Position numbers and translations under genes: made by a program
From: Alisma plantago-aquatica
Lineage: Eukaryota; Streptophyta; Magnoliopsida; Alismatales; Alismataceae
Reading direction: 5' to 3'
DNA length: 64,000 nucleotides
Assembly (NCBI GenBank): GCA_963693085.1
Contig: OY856411.1
Location: 113,638,767 to 113,702,766, forward strand
Notes under the pieces: generated by a model
Told to the model about the DNA's origin: nothing
The model's database searches: none
Seen by the model: the letters and a program-made list of their open reading frames with translations, nothing else
In this document: in pieces, positions 43,888 through 54,366 of the stretch
Layout of the letters: every line of letters begins with the position of its first letter
How positions within the stretch are numbered: position 1 is the first letter of the stretch

Positions 43888-44829
43888 CTATTGTTTTTGT
43901 ATACGCATCTTTGAAGGTCGTGTTACTGGAATTTTCTTTGGCCTTGCTGCGGGGGCAGTGACGCTGTGCTCAGTTTGCCTTGTTTTTTCCGGTTTCTCTT
44001 TTGCTTTGACGGAGACTATGAGGTTGGCGAGTTCTGCTTCGGTGAAGAGCAGCTTATCTTTGTCATAGTCTGCCAGTTCTAGAAGAGGTAGCAGAATTCT
44101 GGATGCTTTGACGGTTGGGCAAAAAATGTAGTGGAGTTTAGCATCCTTCTCCTTTATGATGTATGAGTTCTTTAAACTCTGCTCATTTGTAAGGATGTTA
44201 CCCTTTACAACCGTGCACTTGGGTAGAGGTCTGTCCAACTTGAGAAATTTCAAGATTGATGTGATATGACCACCCATGCAGATTTCTTTCTCGAGGGCAT
44301 AAGCTACGTGCTTGTGAATTAGGTGCCAGCCTATGTTGACTGGTTGCCCTGTGAGAATGGACCATAGGATGAAAATATCGGAGATAATAATGGTCCCACT
44401 CTCTGTCCTGGGGAAAAGGGCGCCAATAATGATTTTTTGCAGTGTGCGCACCAGGCCAGAATGAATGTTAGAGGCCTTGCAAGTTTTTGCCTCGTAGGTT
44501 GGGATTCCTATTAAGGATTTCCAGAAGTTGTGCTTGTTGAATTGGGAGTTGTCCAGGCCTACAACTTTAGCCTTCTTCAGTTGATCCTGGTTGTCTATGA
44601 AGATCTCATTCAGCATGTTCTCGGTTAAGACAACTTTGCTTCCAAAAAGTGAGGTGACCAGCCTGTGGTCACCGCCGTCTTTCCATTTATCTTTTGCGTC
44701 CACGGTTTCTTTGTTGAGGTATGTGAAGAAATCTACTGTGGGCTCAACATACGGGGTTTCTGCAACAAAATAGAGTTTTGAAAGATTCGCGTTGTCGAGC
44801 AAGGCGAGGACTCTATCATAAATCCCCAT
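43888..44829 (-). pseudogene. ORF3 ATHILA-type domain
   Basis: 313 open codons beginning MGIYDRVLALLDNANLSKLYF. Recognisable blocks are VDFFTYLN, LVTSLFGSKVVLTENMLNEIF, FWKSLIG and HSGLVRTLQKIIIGALFPR, then WSILTGQPVNIGWHLIHKHV. This resembles the ATHILA ORF family of Arabidopsis Athila elements and the related plant transposon protein domain. Function is unknown. In sequence pattern it parallels the third ORF of the Sirevirus-like element. It is joined in frame, through three stops, to the upstream segment 44974-45357. Confidence 0.65.
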
Positions 44830-44973
44830 TTTCTGTAGTATTTTTTAGCATACATACTTTATTGGGCGCAATACTTTGTCACCAGCTGGGAGGTTTTAGA
44901 TGTATATGTCAGCTGGTGCAGGCTCTGTGGTGGTAGTAGCGGGAAATGTGACAGTAGGGGTATCATGTCCTGC

Positions 44974-45357
44974 TCAGGTCTGTTCCCTTGTGGTAGAGCG
45001 CCGAACTTGCTTCCTTGCCCTTTTCTTTGATGGTTGTCCCTTGATGGCTGCTGCAGTCTGCCTTTTACCTTTGGACTTTAGGACTGGGGATTCGTCCTCG
45101 GAGTTTGGTGCGTACTCCAAACCTTCGTCACTGGAGGAAATCTCCTCTACTTCTTCAACAGGGTCTTCGGCTAGGGACATGTTGAGTCGGTCAATTTCAT
45201 TCATGACTTTAATCAGGTCAACTTTTGGTGGGACCTTTCCGGTCTTTTCGTAAGTGTCCACGATGTGCTGGAGCTTTGCACGATCCTTTAGTAGCTCCTC
45301 CCTTGTCCAGAAGGGATCGCCAGCGGTTCCTGTCGCTTGTTTTGCAGGTGAGGCCAT
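44974..45357 (-). pseudogene. ORF3 N-terminal segment
   Basis: 127 codons starting MASPAKQATGTAG. A helical acidic part (DPVEEVEEISSSDE) is followed by a strongly basic stretch, KGQPSKKRARKQVRR, that looks like a nuclear localisation signal. The ATG sits directly after a good 3' splice site. The frame ends at TGA 44974 (CGA in an ancestor by one transition) and then continues. Confidence 0.7.
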
Positions 45358-45385
45358 TCTGTAATCAGAGAGTTATGTATGTTAA
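45358..45385 (-). promoter_or_regulatory. Candidate 3' splice site before ORF3
   Basis: Minus strand has a T-rich stretch followed by CTCTCTGATTACAG and then A-ATG. The AG at 45359-45360 lies one base before the ORF3 start codon. Spliced env-position transcripts are known for retroviruses and inferred for Athila elements; use of this site is untested. Confidence 0.5.
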
Positions 45386-45454
45386 TAGAGGAAAAATGTT
45401 GAAAGAATTGCGATATTGAAAGAGAGTGAAAATGCATTTTCCAAGACTGTATGG

Positions 45455-45830
45455 GCTTTAAACGGTCTCAAGACCGTATGGCTCCATATGTTTTCAAGAC
45501 CATATGGCTCCAAATGGTTGCAAGACCGTATGTCTTCATACGATATCAAGACCGTATGGCTCCAAATGGTTGCAAGACCATATGTCTCAATACGGTTTTA
45601 AGATCATATGTTTCCATACAATTTCAAGACCGTATGGCTCCAAACAGTGTCAAGACCGTATGGCTCCAAACGGTTTTAAGACCGTATGGCTCCAAATGGT
45701 CCCAAGACCGAACGGAGGCCAAACAGTTTCAAGACCGTATGGCTCCAAACGGTCCCAAGACCGAATGGAGGCCAAACAGTTTCAAGACCGTATGTCTCCA
45801 TACGGTTTCAAGACCGTATGGGCCGAAACC
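45455..45830 (-). repeat. 26-bp palindromic repeat array, internal cluster 1
   Basis: About 14 units matching the LTR repeat (minus strand GGAGCCATACGGTCTTGAAAC type). It lies in the leader between the internal TATA box and ORF3. The many short plus-strand frames over it are products of the repeat. Confidence 0.9.
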
Positions 45831-46249
45831 ACGAGGAAGATGAAATGACAGGGACGACTAGCGGCGAAAATGGTGAAAATGGTGAAAACGACGCTGAATG
45901 AAGGTGATGATGGCGGCGATAGAGGTGGAGGCAATCAGGAAGTTCGTTCGTGGTAGAAATGGTGGAGACGACACTGACGATAGTCGGAATGGAGGTTGCG
46001 GTAGCAGCTTTCTACCTTGCTACTTAGAGGGGATGGTAGCTACGGTGACGACGATGTTGGAAAGGAGGACGAAACGGATGAAAAGTAGCAGTGAGAGCGT
46101 ACGATGGTGAAGGTGGCATCGATGGTGGCAGTGTGAATAGGTGTGTGAGCAGGTTGCGTGGGAGCAGAGGACGGAGGAATGGAACATGGTTTCGTGCATG
46201 AGCAAAATCTCAGGAAGCGAAGGAAAGAAAATGAGAGAGGGTCGAGCTA

Positions 46250-46257
46250 TATTTATA
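46250..46257 (-). promoter_or_regulatory. Internal TATA box upstream of ORF3
   Basis: Minus strand TATAAATA, followed by GCTCGACCCTCTCTC, a CT-rich leader. It stands about 33 bp downstream of internal repeat cluster 2, similar to the spacing of array and TATA box in the LTR (about 25-30 bp). It could start a separate ORF3 transcript. Confidence 0.55.
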
Positions 46258-46289
46258 GAAAAGGGAGGGGCGACGTTACAAATTCGCAA

Positions 46290-46425
46290 GGCAAAATGGT
46301 TTCGAGACCGTATGGAGTCCAAACGGTCTCAAGACTGTATGGATCCAAATGGTCTCAAGACCGTATGGAGCCCAAACGGTTTTGAGACCGTATGGATCCA
46401 AACAGTTGCGAGACCGTATGGAGAG
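46290..46425 (-). repeat. 26-bp palindromic repeat array, internal cluster 2
   Basis: About five units of the LTR repeat (GACCGTATGGA, CCAAACGGT), immediately upstream of the internal TATA box in element sense. Confidence 0.9.
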
Positions 46426-46631
46426 GATTGAAAAAGTTTTTGGTTGTTATATGTATATGTTTGGTTTGGATGTTAAGTAAATTTTTATATTTTCTGGATA
46501 AAGATAAAAGGTCTAAGAAAGGAAAAAAATTGTCAAAACTAAATAAAATAAAAGGTGATACGCAGTTCTTGGGTTGCCTCCCAAGTAGCGCCTGGGTTTT
46601 ACGTCGCTGGCTCGACGAAAATCCGATTTGG

Positions 46632-47800
46632 TTATGTCGATGCTGAGGGATCCTGGATCTCGATAGTATGTCTTGGTAATTTTTCTGCTGGTGTGTAATA
46701 TCTCTTCAATCTATGGCCATTAACAGTCCATTCTCCCCCATTATTATCAAGGATGATGACTGCTCCGGTGGGGTAGATGTGTTTAATTGTGAAAGGCCCA
46801 GACCATTTAGTGCGGAGCTTTCCGGGAAACATCTTAAGTCTGGAATTGAAGAGGAGGACCTTATCTCCGACAGCGATGTCTTTTCTTTTGAGGTGGCGTC
46901 GTGCCACATCTTTGTTTGTTCTTTATAGATTCTGGAACTTTGGTAAGCTGTCATTCTAAGCTCCTCAAGTTCTTGTAGTTGAAGTTGTCTATATTCACCA
47001 ACACTTTTGAGATCAAAGTTCAGCTGTTTGATGGCCCACCAAGCTTTATGTTCTAGTTCAACTGGTAGATGACACGACTTTCCAAACACCAGACGGAACG
47101 GGGTTGTTTCTATCGGTGTTTTGTAGGCTGTGCGATATGCCCAAAGGGCATCGGGGAGCTTGGTAGACCAATCGGTACGATGTCTATTGACTGTTTTTTC
47201 TAAGATAGCTTTCAATTGTATATTTGAAACTTCAACTTGGCTACTTGTTTGTGGATGGTAAGGTGTGGCGACCTTATGGTTGACCCCATATTTTCTCAGG
47301 AGGGCTTCAAAGTTTCTTTCCAGAAAATGGGTTCCTCTGTCTGATATGATTGTTTGGGGGACTCCGAATCTGGGAAAGATGATATCTTTGAACATCTTGA
47401 TGACTGGTTTGGAATCGTAGGATACAGTGGGTATAGCTTCTACCCATTTTGAAACATAATCCACATCGACCAATATGTAAGAGGATCCATAAGATGAGGG
47501 GAAGGGACCCATGTAGTCTATTCCCCAAACATAAAAAAGTTCAATTTCTTGCCACAAAGTGAGAGGCATTTCATTTCGTTTAGTTATACCACCAGAAAGC
47601 TGACATTTATTGCAGGATCTTATAAAATCATAGGAATCTCTTGCTATTGTTGGCCAATAGAAACCCGATTGTAGAACTTTGAGAGCTGTCTTCTTCGAAC
47701 TCATGTGCCCCCCAGTGGGGCTAGAATGACAGTGTTCTAAGACAGGGGTAATTTCCTCTTCTGGTAGGCAGCGAAAGAAAAGTCTGTCTGCACATAGATG
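46632..47800 (-). pseudogene. Integrase, Athila-like element
   Basis: The zinc-binding part includes [21 protein letters not shown] and CNKCQLSGG. Core residues are in [11 protein letters not shown] (first Asp), ISDRGTHF (second Asp) and TSSQVEVSN (Glu); all three are present. The frame from 47704 shifts near 46900 into [23 protein letters not shown], the C-terminal RKWSGPF-type segment ([14 protein letters not shown]). The protein would insert element cDNA. Upstream (47705-47895) connects to RNase H with stops. Confidence 0.9.
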
Positions 47801-47895
47801 AAAGAGATAGGGTTCGTCCCAGAAGTATTGCTTAACATCATGGAGAAATTTCTTTTTATCGTGGTGAGAGGCGGAAGGGTGGATGATTCCTGTAG

Positions 47896-49650
47896 CTAGT
47901 TGTTTACTATGTCGGAATACCAGGGAAATCCGGTGGTAATTTTCATAAGTTGGTCGTTAGGGAGGGAGTATCGGATAGGTACATTGTCATCCTCTTGATA
48001 CTCGATGCGACTGAGGTGGTCAGCGACGACATTTTCCATTCCGCTCTTGTCTTTTATTTCAAGATCAAATTCTTGCAGCATTAATACCCAGCAGATGAGT
48101 CTGGGTTTTGCATCCTGTTTCTGAATAAGGTATTTAATGGCGGAGTGGTCTGTATATACTACGACCTTCGATCCAATTAGATAGGAATGAAATTTTTTGA
48201 AGGCGTAGATAACGGATAAGAATTCTTTTTCAGTAGTAGTGTAATTCTTTTGCACCTCATCTAACGTCTTGGATGCGTAGTGTATTACATATAGATTTTT
48301 GTCTATTCTCTGCCCCAACACAACCCCTATAGCATAGTAACTAGCATCACACATTATTTCAAAAGGTTGTGACCAGCCAGGCGCTCTTAGAATGGGTGCA
48401 GAGATTAGAGCATTCTTCAAGGTTGTAAAGCTATGCAGACATTCATGGTCGAAGTTGAAATCATCATCCTTGGTCAATAGGTAAGTCATAGGTTTTGCTA
48501 TTTTCGAGAAGTCTTTGATAAATCTCCGGTAGAACCCGACATGACCCAAGAAAGCTCGCACTCCCCTTATGTCTTTGGGCGGTGACAACTTTGAGATGTC
48601 ATCTATTTTTGCCTTGTCTACTTCAATTCCTCTTTCGCTCACTCGATGTCTGAGGACAACACCTTCGGTCACCATAAAGTGACATTTTTCCCAGTTTAGG
48701 ATAAGGTTTGTCTCCTCGCATCTCTGTAAGACTTTACTTAGGTTGAGCAGACAGTTGTCAAAAGAGTCTCCGTATACAGAAAAATCGTCCATGAACACCT
48801 CCATAATGGTTTCAGTTAATCTCGTGAAGATGGCAGTCATGCACCTTTGGAAGGTTACGGGTGCGTTGCATAGCCCGAAGGGCATCCTTCTGAAGGCGTA
48901 TGTTCCAAAAGGACAAGTAAATGTCATTTTTTCTTGATCTTTGGGGTGAATTGGGATTTGGTAAAACCCAGAATATCCGTCGAGGTAGCAGAAATGTTTT
49001 TGGTGGGCTAGCCGCTCAAGGACTTCGTCAAGGAAGGGAAAGGGAAAATGGTCTTTCCTCGTTGATTTGTTCAGTTTTCTATAATCAATGCACATTCTCC
49101 AACCAGTAACGGTCCTTGTAGGTACTAGTTCATTATTATCATTTAAGACAACAATGGTTCCCCCCTTTTAGGGACCACTTGGACAGGACTAACCCACTGG
49201 GAGTAAAAAATTGGATAGATGATACCCGCTTTCAAGAGTTTAAGAACTTCGAGGCGAACTACCTCTTTCAGATTTGGTTCAGTTTTCTCTGGTGCTCCCT
49301 CAAGGGTTTGAACTCTTCTACCATAGGTAGTTTATGCATGCACAGAGCTAGGTTAATGCCTGTTAGGTCAGTCATCTTGTGCCCAATTGCTTTCTTGTGC
49401 TTCCTTAGTTCAGTGAGAGGCATTTCTTCCTGATCGTCAACTAGAGAAGAGCTAATGATAACTGGGCATAATTGTTCTTCATCTAAGAAGACATGTTTGA
49501 GCCCAGTTGGTAGAGTTTTCATTTCCGGGGCTTTGAGTACTTCTGTTGTCTCTAATATGGTGACAAATTTTAGTTCTTCAAAAGTGGCTTGTGGGTCTTT
49601 TTCATCCTGCTCCAAGTATTGCATGCATTGCTGAACTAACTCGTTGGTTG
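47896..49650 (-). pseudogene. Reverse transcriptase and RNase H, Athila-like element
   Basis: Open from 49095 to 47896 (399 codons): [43 protein letters not shown], and the catalytic FMDDFSVYG at 48770-48795. RNase H shows [16 protein letters not shown], the [14 protein letters not shown] block and [10 protein letters not shown], and ends in ADHLSRIE. The upstream RT thumb/lead segment (about 49110-49624; HKKAIGHKMTDLTGIN, CMHKLPMVEE) is in other frames with stops. Except for those, all catalytic residues are kept, so this is the best-preserved enzyme in the window. Confidence 0.95.
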
Positions 49651-49660
49651 AAAATTCAGC

Positions 49661-50388
49661 TTACGGATTTATTAGAACGTCCTCTAGGGCTTCTGCTGGT
49701 TCTGGATTTGCTTGCTTGAGTTTAGACATTTTATCAATTGCTTCAAGCAGAAAAACCTCTTCATGGATACTAGGGATCTTCAGGCTATTAAAAACCCTAA
49801 ATTGAATGGTTTCTTTACCCAGTCTCAAGGTAATTGTGCCAGCTTCGACATCAATTAAAGCTCTAGCTGTGGCGAGGAAGGGTCTACCGAATATTATCAG
49901 GTACCTTAGGTCTTCTTTTATATCCATAATGATGAAATCACAAGGGACATAAGAGTCCCTCCCCACTCTTACTGGAATATCTTCAATGATTCCTAGGGGT
50001 GCAGTAATGGTGGAATCAGCGAGCTGGATGGTCATTGATGTAGGCAACAAGTGAACCCCAATCTTTTGTACATGGAAATTGTCATAATTGATATGCTGGC
50101 TCCCAAGTCGGCCAATCCCTTATTACAAGAAGTGTTCCCAATAGAGCATTGTATGCCAAAGGAGCCAGGGTCCTTCTATTTTGTCAACATTTTGTTCAAA
50201 ATGATATCAGAAGTGGTTTGGGCTAGCTTGATAGTTTCATGCTCCTCTATCATATATTTCTTTGACATCAATGTCTTCAAATATTTGGACCAGGCTTAGA
50301 TTTCAGATAAGGCATCGAGAAAGGGAATATCAACATAAAGTTTATTCATAGCCTCCTTGAATGTCTGAAATCTAGAGTCTAGTCTGGT
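49661..50388 (-). pseudogene. Aspartic protease and gag-protease junction, Athila-like element
   Basis: The lead segment (AMNKLYVDIPFLDALSEI, YMIEEHETIKLA, DPGSFGIQCSIGN) precedes the active site ADLGASISIM, with Asp at 50107-50109; Athila proteases use DLGA. After a frameshift near 50050 come SMTIQLADSTITAPLGIIEDIPV and the closing flap IIFGRPFLATARALIDV (ILGRPF in most relatives). It processes the Gag-Pol precursor. A TAG at 50298 interrupts the lead part. Confidence 0.85.
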
Positions 50389-52293
50389 TTACTTTAACCT
50401 GCCAGGATAGGGTATCCTTGGCTTATATTGCAGAACCTCTGGTTCTTTGGGTCCTTGTTCCTTTTCTTTCCTTTCTTCAGCTTCTTGACCTGATTCTTCT
50501 ATTGAGATGCTTTCGGTTACATCCCTGTCTTCTTGATCAACCGAGATGGGTTCAGTGAGAACACGACCAGACCTTGTTGTAATGGCATTTAATTGTTCTG
50601 GTCTCTGTTGATCGTGTCTTGGATTTGCTTCTGGCTGGCCAGTGAAAGTGCCCACTGGAGGTTTTAGCTGAGCTACTATATGTGCTAACTGGGTTTCCAC
50701 AACTTTTTGCTGGGCTTGCTGGTTAGCCATCATGGTTTGCTGTGATTGCAGCATCTGCCTTATCAAGGATAGTTCATTAGTCTGCTGTGGTGTGGTATTG
50801 TTCTGTTGAAATTGAGTGAGTTGTTGCTTTCCTTGAGGTGGTTGTTGTTGAGGTGCTGGCAATTGAGGTTGTTGCGGCTGTTGCAACTGAGTTTGTTGTA
50901 ATTGTGGGTGCAGAGGAGGGCGAGTATATTGGTAGTATGCAGAGGGATTTCTTGGGTAGTTGGATCTCTGGAAATTGTTTCTAGAATTACCTTGATTTTG
51001 GTTGTAGTTTCTTTGAAATCCAGGTGGTAGTCTGTTGGAAGATCCACCCTGTGTTTGATGTTGCGAGTTAGCAGTCCCCGCAGGGTTTCCATATTGAAAC
51101 ACATGATGGTTTCTCGATTGATTTGGATTGTAGTAATCTTGTCCTGGTATGGAATGGATGGAATTTACTTATTCAGGCATCTGGTCCTCAGGGTGTTCAA
51201 TGATCAGCTCATACTGTAGTTGAGGTGGTTGCAAATCCATCATTACATTGTATAAGAAACCACATGACAGTGTGGGATGATCAGATGCATGACAGGACTC
51301 GCAAGTTCATGTAGCTTCTTTAGCTTGTTAGGGGTTCTTCTTTCTATCATACTCCCCAAACGATGCTTCGAGAGCTTGTTGTTTTTTTGGCTATGGTTTT
51401 CAAAGCTTCGGCTATGGCTTTCATTTCCGTAGATTCTCCAGCTTTACAAACCTTTAGAACTCCTCCTGTGGTCGCCCTCCCCCAATTGGATTGATTTTTG
51501 GCTCTGAGAGTGACGATCCTCCAGGCGTCTTCGTAATTCTGTCTCATAAAGTTTCCTCCAGATGAGGAATCTAAGAACTTCTTAATTTCATCGCTTACTC
51601 CTCTATAAAAAGTTTCTATAAGCTGATTTTGTGAGATTCCATGGTGAGGGCATTTCCTCAAGAGTTCCTTGAACCTTTCCCATGAGTCAGTCAGTGACTC
51701 TCCTGGTAGTTGAAGGAATTGATTGATTTGTCCTCTGATTTGGTAGGTTAGTGAAGGGGGGAAGAATTTCTCCAAGAACTTCTCTTCCAAGGGAGCCCAG
51801 GTGGTAATTGGCTCCCCATCCAAAGAATTGTACCAACTTAATGCTCTTCCAGATAAGGTGAAGTTGAAGAGTCTGAGCATGACTGCGTCCATAGTTGCTC
51901 CAGCTTGCGGTACAATTCTGCAAAGATTTTGAACCTCTTCAAATGGTCCATGCAGTCATCTCTGGCACTTCCAAAGAATGAGATGCCCTGCATTATTTGG
52001 ATCCATTGTGTCCTGATCTCAAAATTAGGAGTGTTGATGAGTGGTGGTTGGACTGGATGGTTGTCTTCATAGTTCTTGGGAACAACATAGTCCCGTAATT
52101 GCTTGCTTCTTACCAACAGTTGAGCAGCAGCCTTGGCTGCTTCATTCTCAGCACGGATGCAGGCTTTCTCTTCAGCCCGTACTTCAGCCTGAACTTGGGT
52201 GCGTGTGTCGGCAATGAGTTGCGCTCGTTGGGCTGCTATGGCAGCATTGACCCTTTCCATCACTAGTACAACTTGACATTGATCTTCGGCCAT
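50389..52293 (-). pseudogene. gag, Athila-like element
   Basis: Starts MAEDQCQVVLVMERVNA about 260 bp after the primer site, in three frames: 52293-51838, 51892-51347 and 51102-50389. The Ala/Glu-rich N-terminal helix precedes the capsid domain (FNFTLSGRALSWYNSL, FLEKFFPPSL, GESLTDSWERFKELLRKCPHHG, ETFYRGV). The C-terminal part is Asn/Gln-rich with PPGFQ and a long polyglutamine-like QQ/PQ stretch. No zinc knuckle is evident. Gag forms the particle. Confidence 0.9.
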
Positions 52294-52554
52294 TTGTCTG
52301 ACTCTTTGACGATTAAATCTAATGCGGTGGTGGAAGCTTCTCTATACCTCAGAGTCGTACTCTGGATCAGGGTATAATCCGAGATTATGCGATGGTTGCA
52401 TACACGTTTTCTACCTGAGTAGAGGAAGAAACACACTTTTCAGATGATGCATGAGATATGACGAAATCAAGAGAATATGGGGTAATGTTTAAAGAAAAAG
52501 TGTAAAACCCTAACCAACTAGCAAGATGATAAATGAAATTAAAACGTTCCGTTT

Positions 52555-52572
52555 TCCTCGGCAACGATGCCA
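52555..52572 (-). other. Primer-binding site, Athila-like (Asp tRNA type)
   Basis: Minus strand TGGCATCGTTGCCGAGGA, five bases after the 5' LTR end. It matches the TGGCGCCGTTGCCGGGGA type found in Athila/Tat elements except for transitions. Confidence 0.85.
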
Positions 52573-52577
52573 ATTTT

Positions 52578-54361
52578 TGATGGAGCTTCCACTTGCGTGG
52601 AGTTGCGTGCACCACTAAAAATCCTAAAGATAGTAAGTCTTTAGGTTTAGCCTTGCTTATACTAGATTAAAAACTCCACCCATGTATGCTAGGATACATG
52701 GAAGTCTTATCGTAGTATAGTTAAGGGTCGAATCCACAGGACAACGGTCTTGTTAAGATCAACAAGATAGAAAATGTTAGAATTTCAATTAACTCCTTAA
52801 CAGTTGGTATTTAGATCAAAGAGTTGGTTTGGTTGTTTAAACTAAGTGCAAGTAAAGTAAAATCAAGAAAGTAATTTAGAAGTTGTGAACAATGTTAAGA
52901 AACCACTAGGATGTGATCGACTTTCACCACCACTACACATGGATCAAAACATGCAACATAGTAACATAGCCTGCAATAAGAGTCTAAACAGTTAGTATCT
53001 TTGTAGATTTAGTTTCCTTTCAGAGAACTAACTACAAGAAGTGTGGCAATGTTGCAAAGCCAGCCATCCCCAAATGAATGGTCACTTACTTTGCATCATT
53101 TCCTTCGAAAAGTGTGTTCCTCGACTTATCAAGGTTGTACTTTCATACGTCAAATGATTCCATTTAATAGTATGAAAGTACAATGATGAAAGTGACTTTA
53201 CTCCACTCCTTGAAAAACACTCCTAGATATCGAAACAGATACATGGTGACTACATGCATCAAGAACCAACATTCAATCGAGATTCGAATCTAATAGTACA
53301 AACGTAGACAATTCATACTAATAGATAATAAGTAACACAAGTTGGTGATCAAGCAACAAGTATTCATTAAACGATTAATGTTGAACTGAAAAGAAAGTAT
53401 ATCTCTATTGCAAACTTATGTATTACATTGCATGAAATGAAAGCATGGGTAGCGGGGCTACTCCCCGCACCCTAGTGTATGAGACTACTCGCTCATAGCA
53501 AGAACAAAGAAGGAGGCGAGAAAAGAGAGAGAGAACATCATCTCCACGAAGGAGGGAGGAAGGTCGACCCCTTGGAGGAGAGAGAGCAATGATCTTCACA
53601 CTTCGTAGCTTGCTTGATGATGAATCCTCCTCTTCCCACCTTCTTTGTTGATGAGAGAGAAAGTAGCTTGGAGATGGAGTATGGATATCAGACCGGAAGC
53701 CTTGGGGCAGTGGGTGAAGGATGGAATGGCTCTAGAACAATAGAGGAAGCATTTGTACGTCTGAAAACTTGATTATCTGTGAGGACCCCTTTGGGTTCTA
53801 TTTATAGGATTTTGAGTGAGCCTTAAACCGTTTGGGGTACGTGGGTCCAAACGGTCTTGGAGACCGTTTGGATTTTCACACAATTTGGAGACCGTTTGGA
53901 CTCTCTCGGTCTGGAGACCATTTGAGTCCTCTCGGTCTGAAACGGTTTGCTTTCATTTGATCTTGGGGTCGTGTGGCTCCATACGGTCTCGGGACCGGTT
54001 GATCTCCATTCGATCTTGGGACCATTTGGCTTCATACGGTCTCGGGACCATTTGGCTTCACACGGTCTTGGGACCGTTTGATCTTTATTCGGTCCTGGGA
54101 CCGTTCGACTTCCATTCGGTCTTGGGACCGTTTGGCCTCCATTCGGTCTTGGGACCATTTGGCTTCTATATGGTCTTGGGACCGTTTGGGGGGTTTTGTA
54201 ATTTTTTTGTGCTTTTCTGTAAGAAGTGAAAGGGAGAAGTTAATCTAATGGTATATTTACAAAAAGGTGGAAAGTTAAATATTCTATCTAATTTAACTGA
54301 GAAAGAGTAAGGAAAATGGAGGAATGCTAGTGAGATAACATCACAAAATGGGAGGTTATCA
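52578..54361 (-). repeat. 5' LTR of the Athila-like element
   Basis: 1,784 bp; repeat array at about 53830-54190 and minus-strand TATA box (TATAAATA) at 53799-53806. Flanked on the right by the target duplication ACCAC. Confidence 0.95.
53830..54190 (-). repeat. 26-bp palindromic repeat array, 5' LTR
   Basis: About 14 units with the CGGTC-YYGG-GACCG core, ending about 25 bp upstream of the TATA box in element sense. Confidence 0.9.
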
Positions 54362-54366
54362 ACCAC

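Larger units (their letters stand above)
40438..45357 (-). pseudogene. Giant ORF3 of the Athila-like element (ATHILA domain plus two Ulp1-like domains)
   Basis: About 1,640 codons from ATG (45355-45357) to TAA (40438-40440) on the minus strand. Two frames cover it: one from 45357 to about 43350, the second from there to about 41010, and a further shift near 41000. In-frame stops fall at 44974, near 44870 and 44840, 43888, 42996, near 42869, 41934, near 41830, 41343, 41100 and 40570. Order: basic and acidic N-terminus with a KKRARKQVRR motif; ATHILA-type domain; Thr/Pro/Ser-rich linker; Gln-rich coiled coil; acidic and Pro-rich linker; two Ulp1/C48-like segments. It sits where Athila elements carry an env-like ORF, but I see no signal peptide or clear membrane helix. 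It probably acts in the nucleus, by inference from the basic motif and protease type. Confidence 0.75.
37382..54361 (-). mobile_element. Athila-like Ty3 retrotransposon, complete, minus strand
   Basis: 16,980 bp with two 1,784-bp LTRs (ends TGATAACC and CTCCATCA) and perfect target duplications ACCAC (37377-37381 and 54362-54366). On the minus strand the order is LTR, Asp-type primer site, gag, PR, RT, RNase H, integrase, a spacer with its own repeats and TATA box, a very large ORF3, polypurine tract, LTR. Gag, PR and RT match Athila elements. All ORFs have stops or frameshifts. The LTRs are very similar, with scattered transitions, so it is younger than the LINE it interrupts. Confidence 0.95.

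Noticed and set aside
43496..44068. 190-codon plus-strand frame rich in Val and Gly
   Set aside because: It is antisense to the Thr/Pro-rich linker and ATHILA domain of ORF3, whose minus-strand frame has recognisable homology.
45451..45848. Plus-strand frames with repeated SRPYGSK and QDRMAP peptides
   Set aside because: These are translations of the 26-bp palindromic repeat array on the strand opposite to the element's genes.
38590..54190. Tandem repeats as a CRISPR-like array
   Set aside because: Units are contiguous 26-bp palindromes without unique spacers, in LTRs of a plant retrotransposon.
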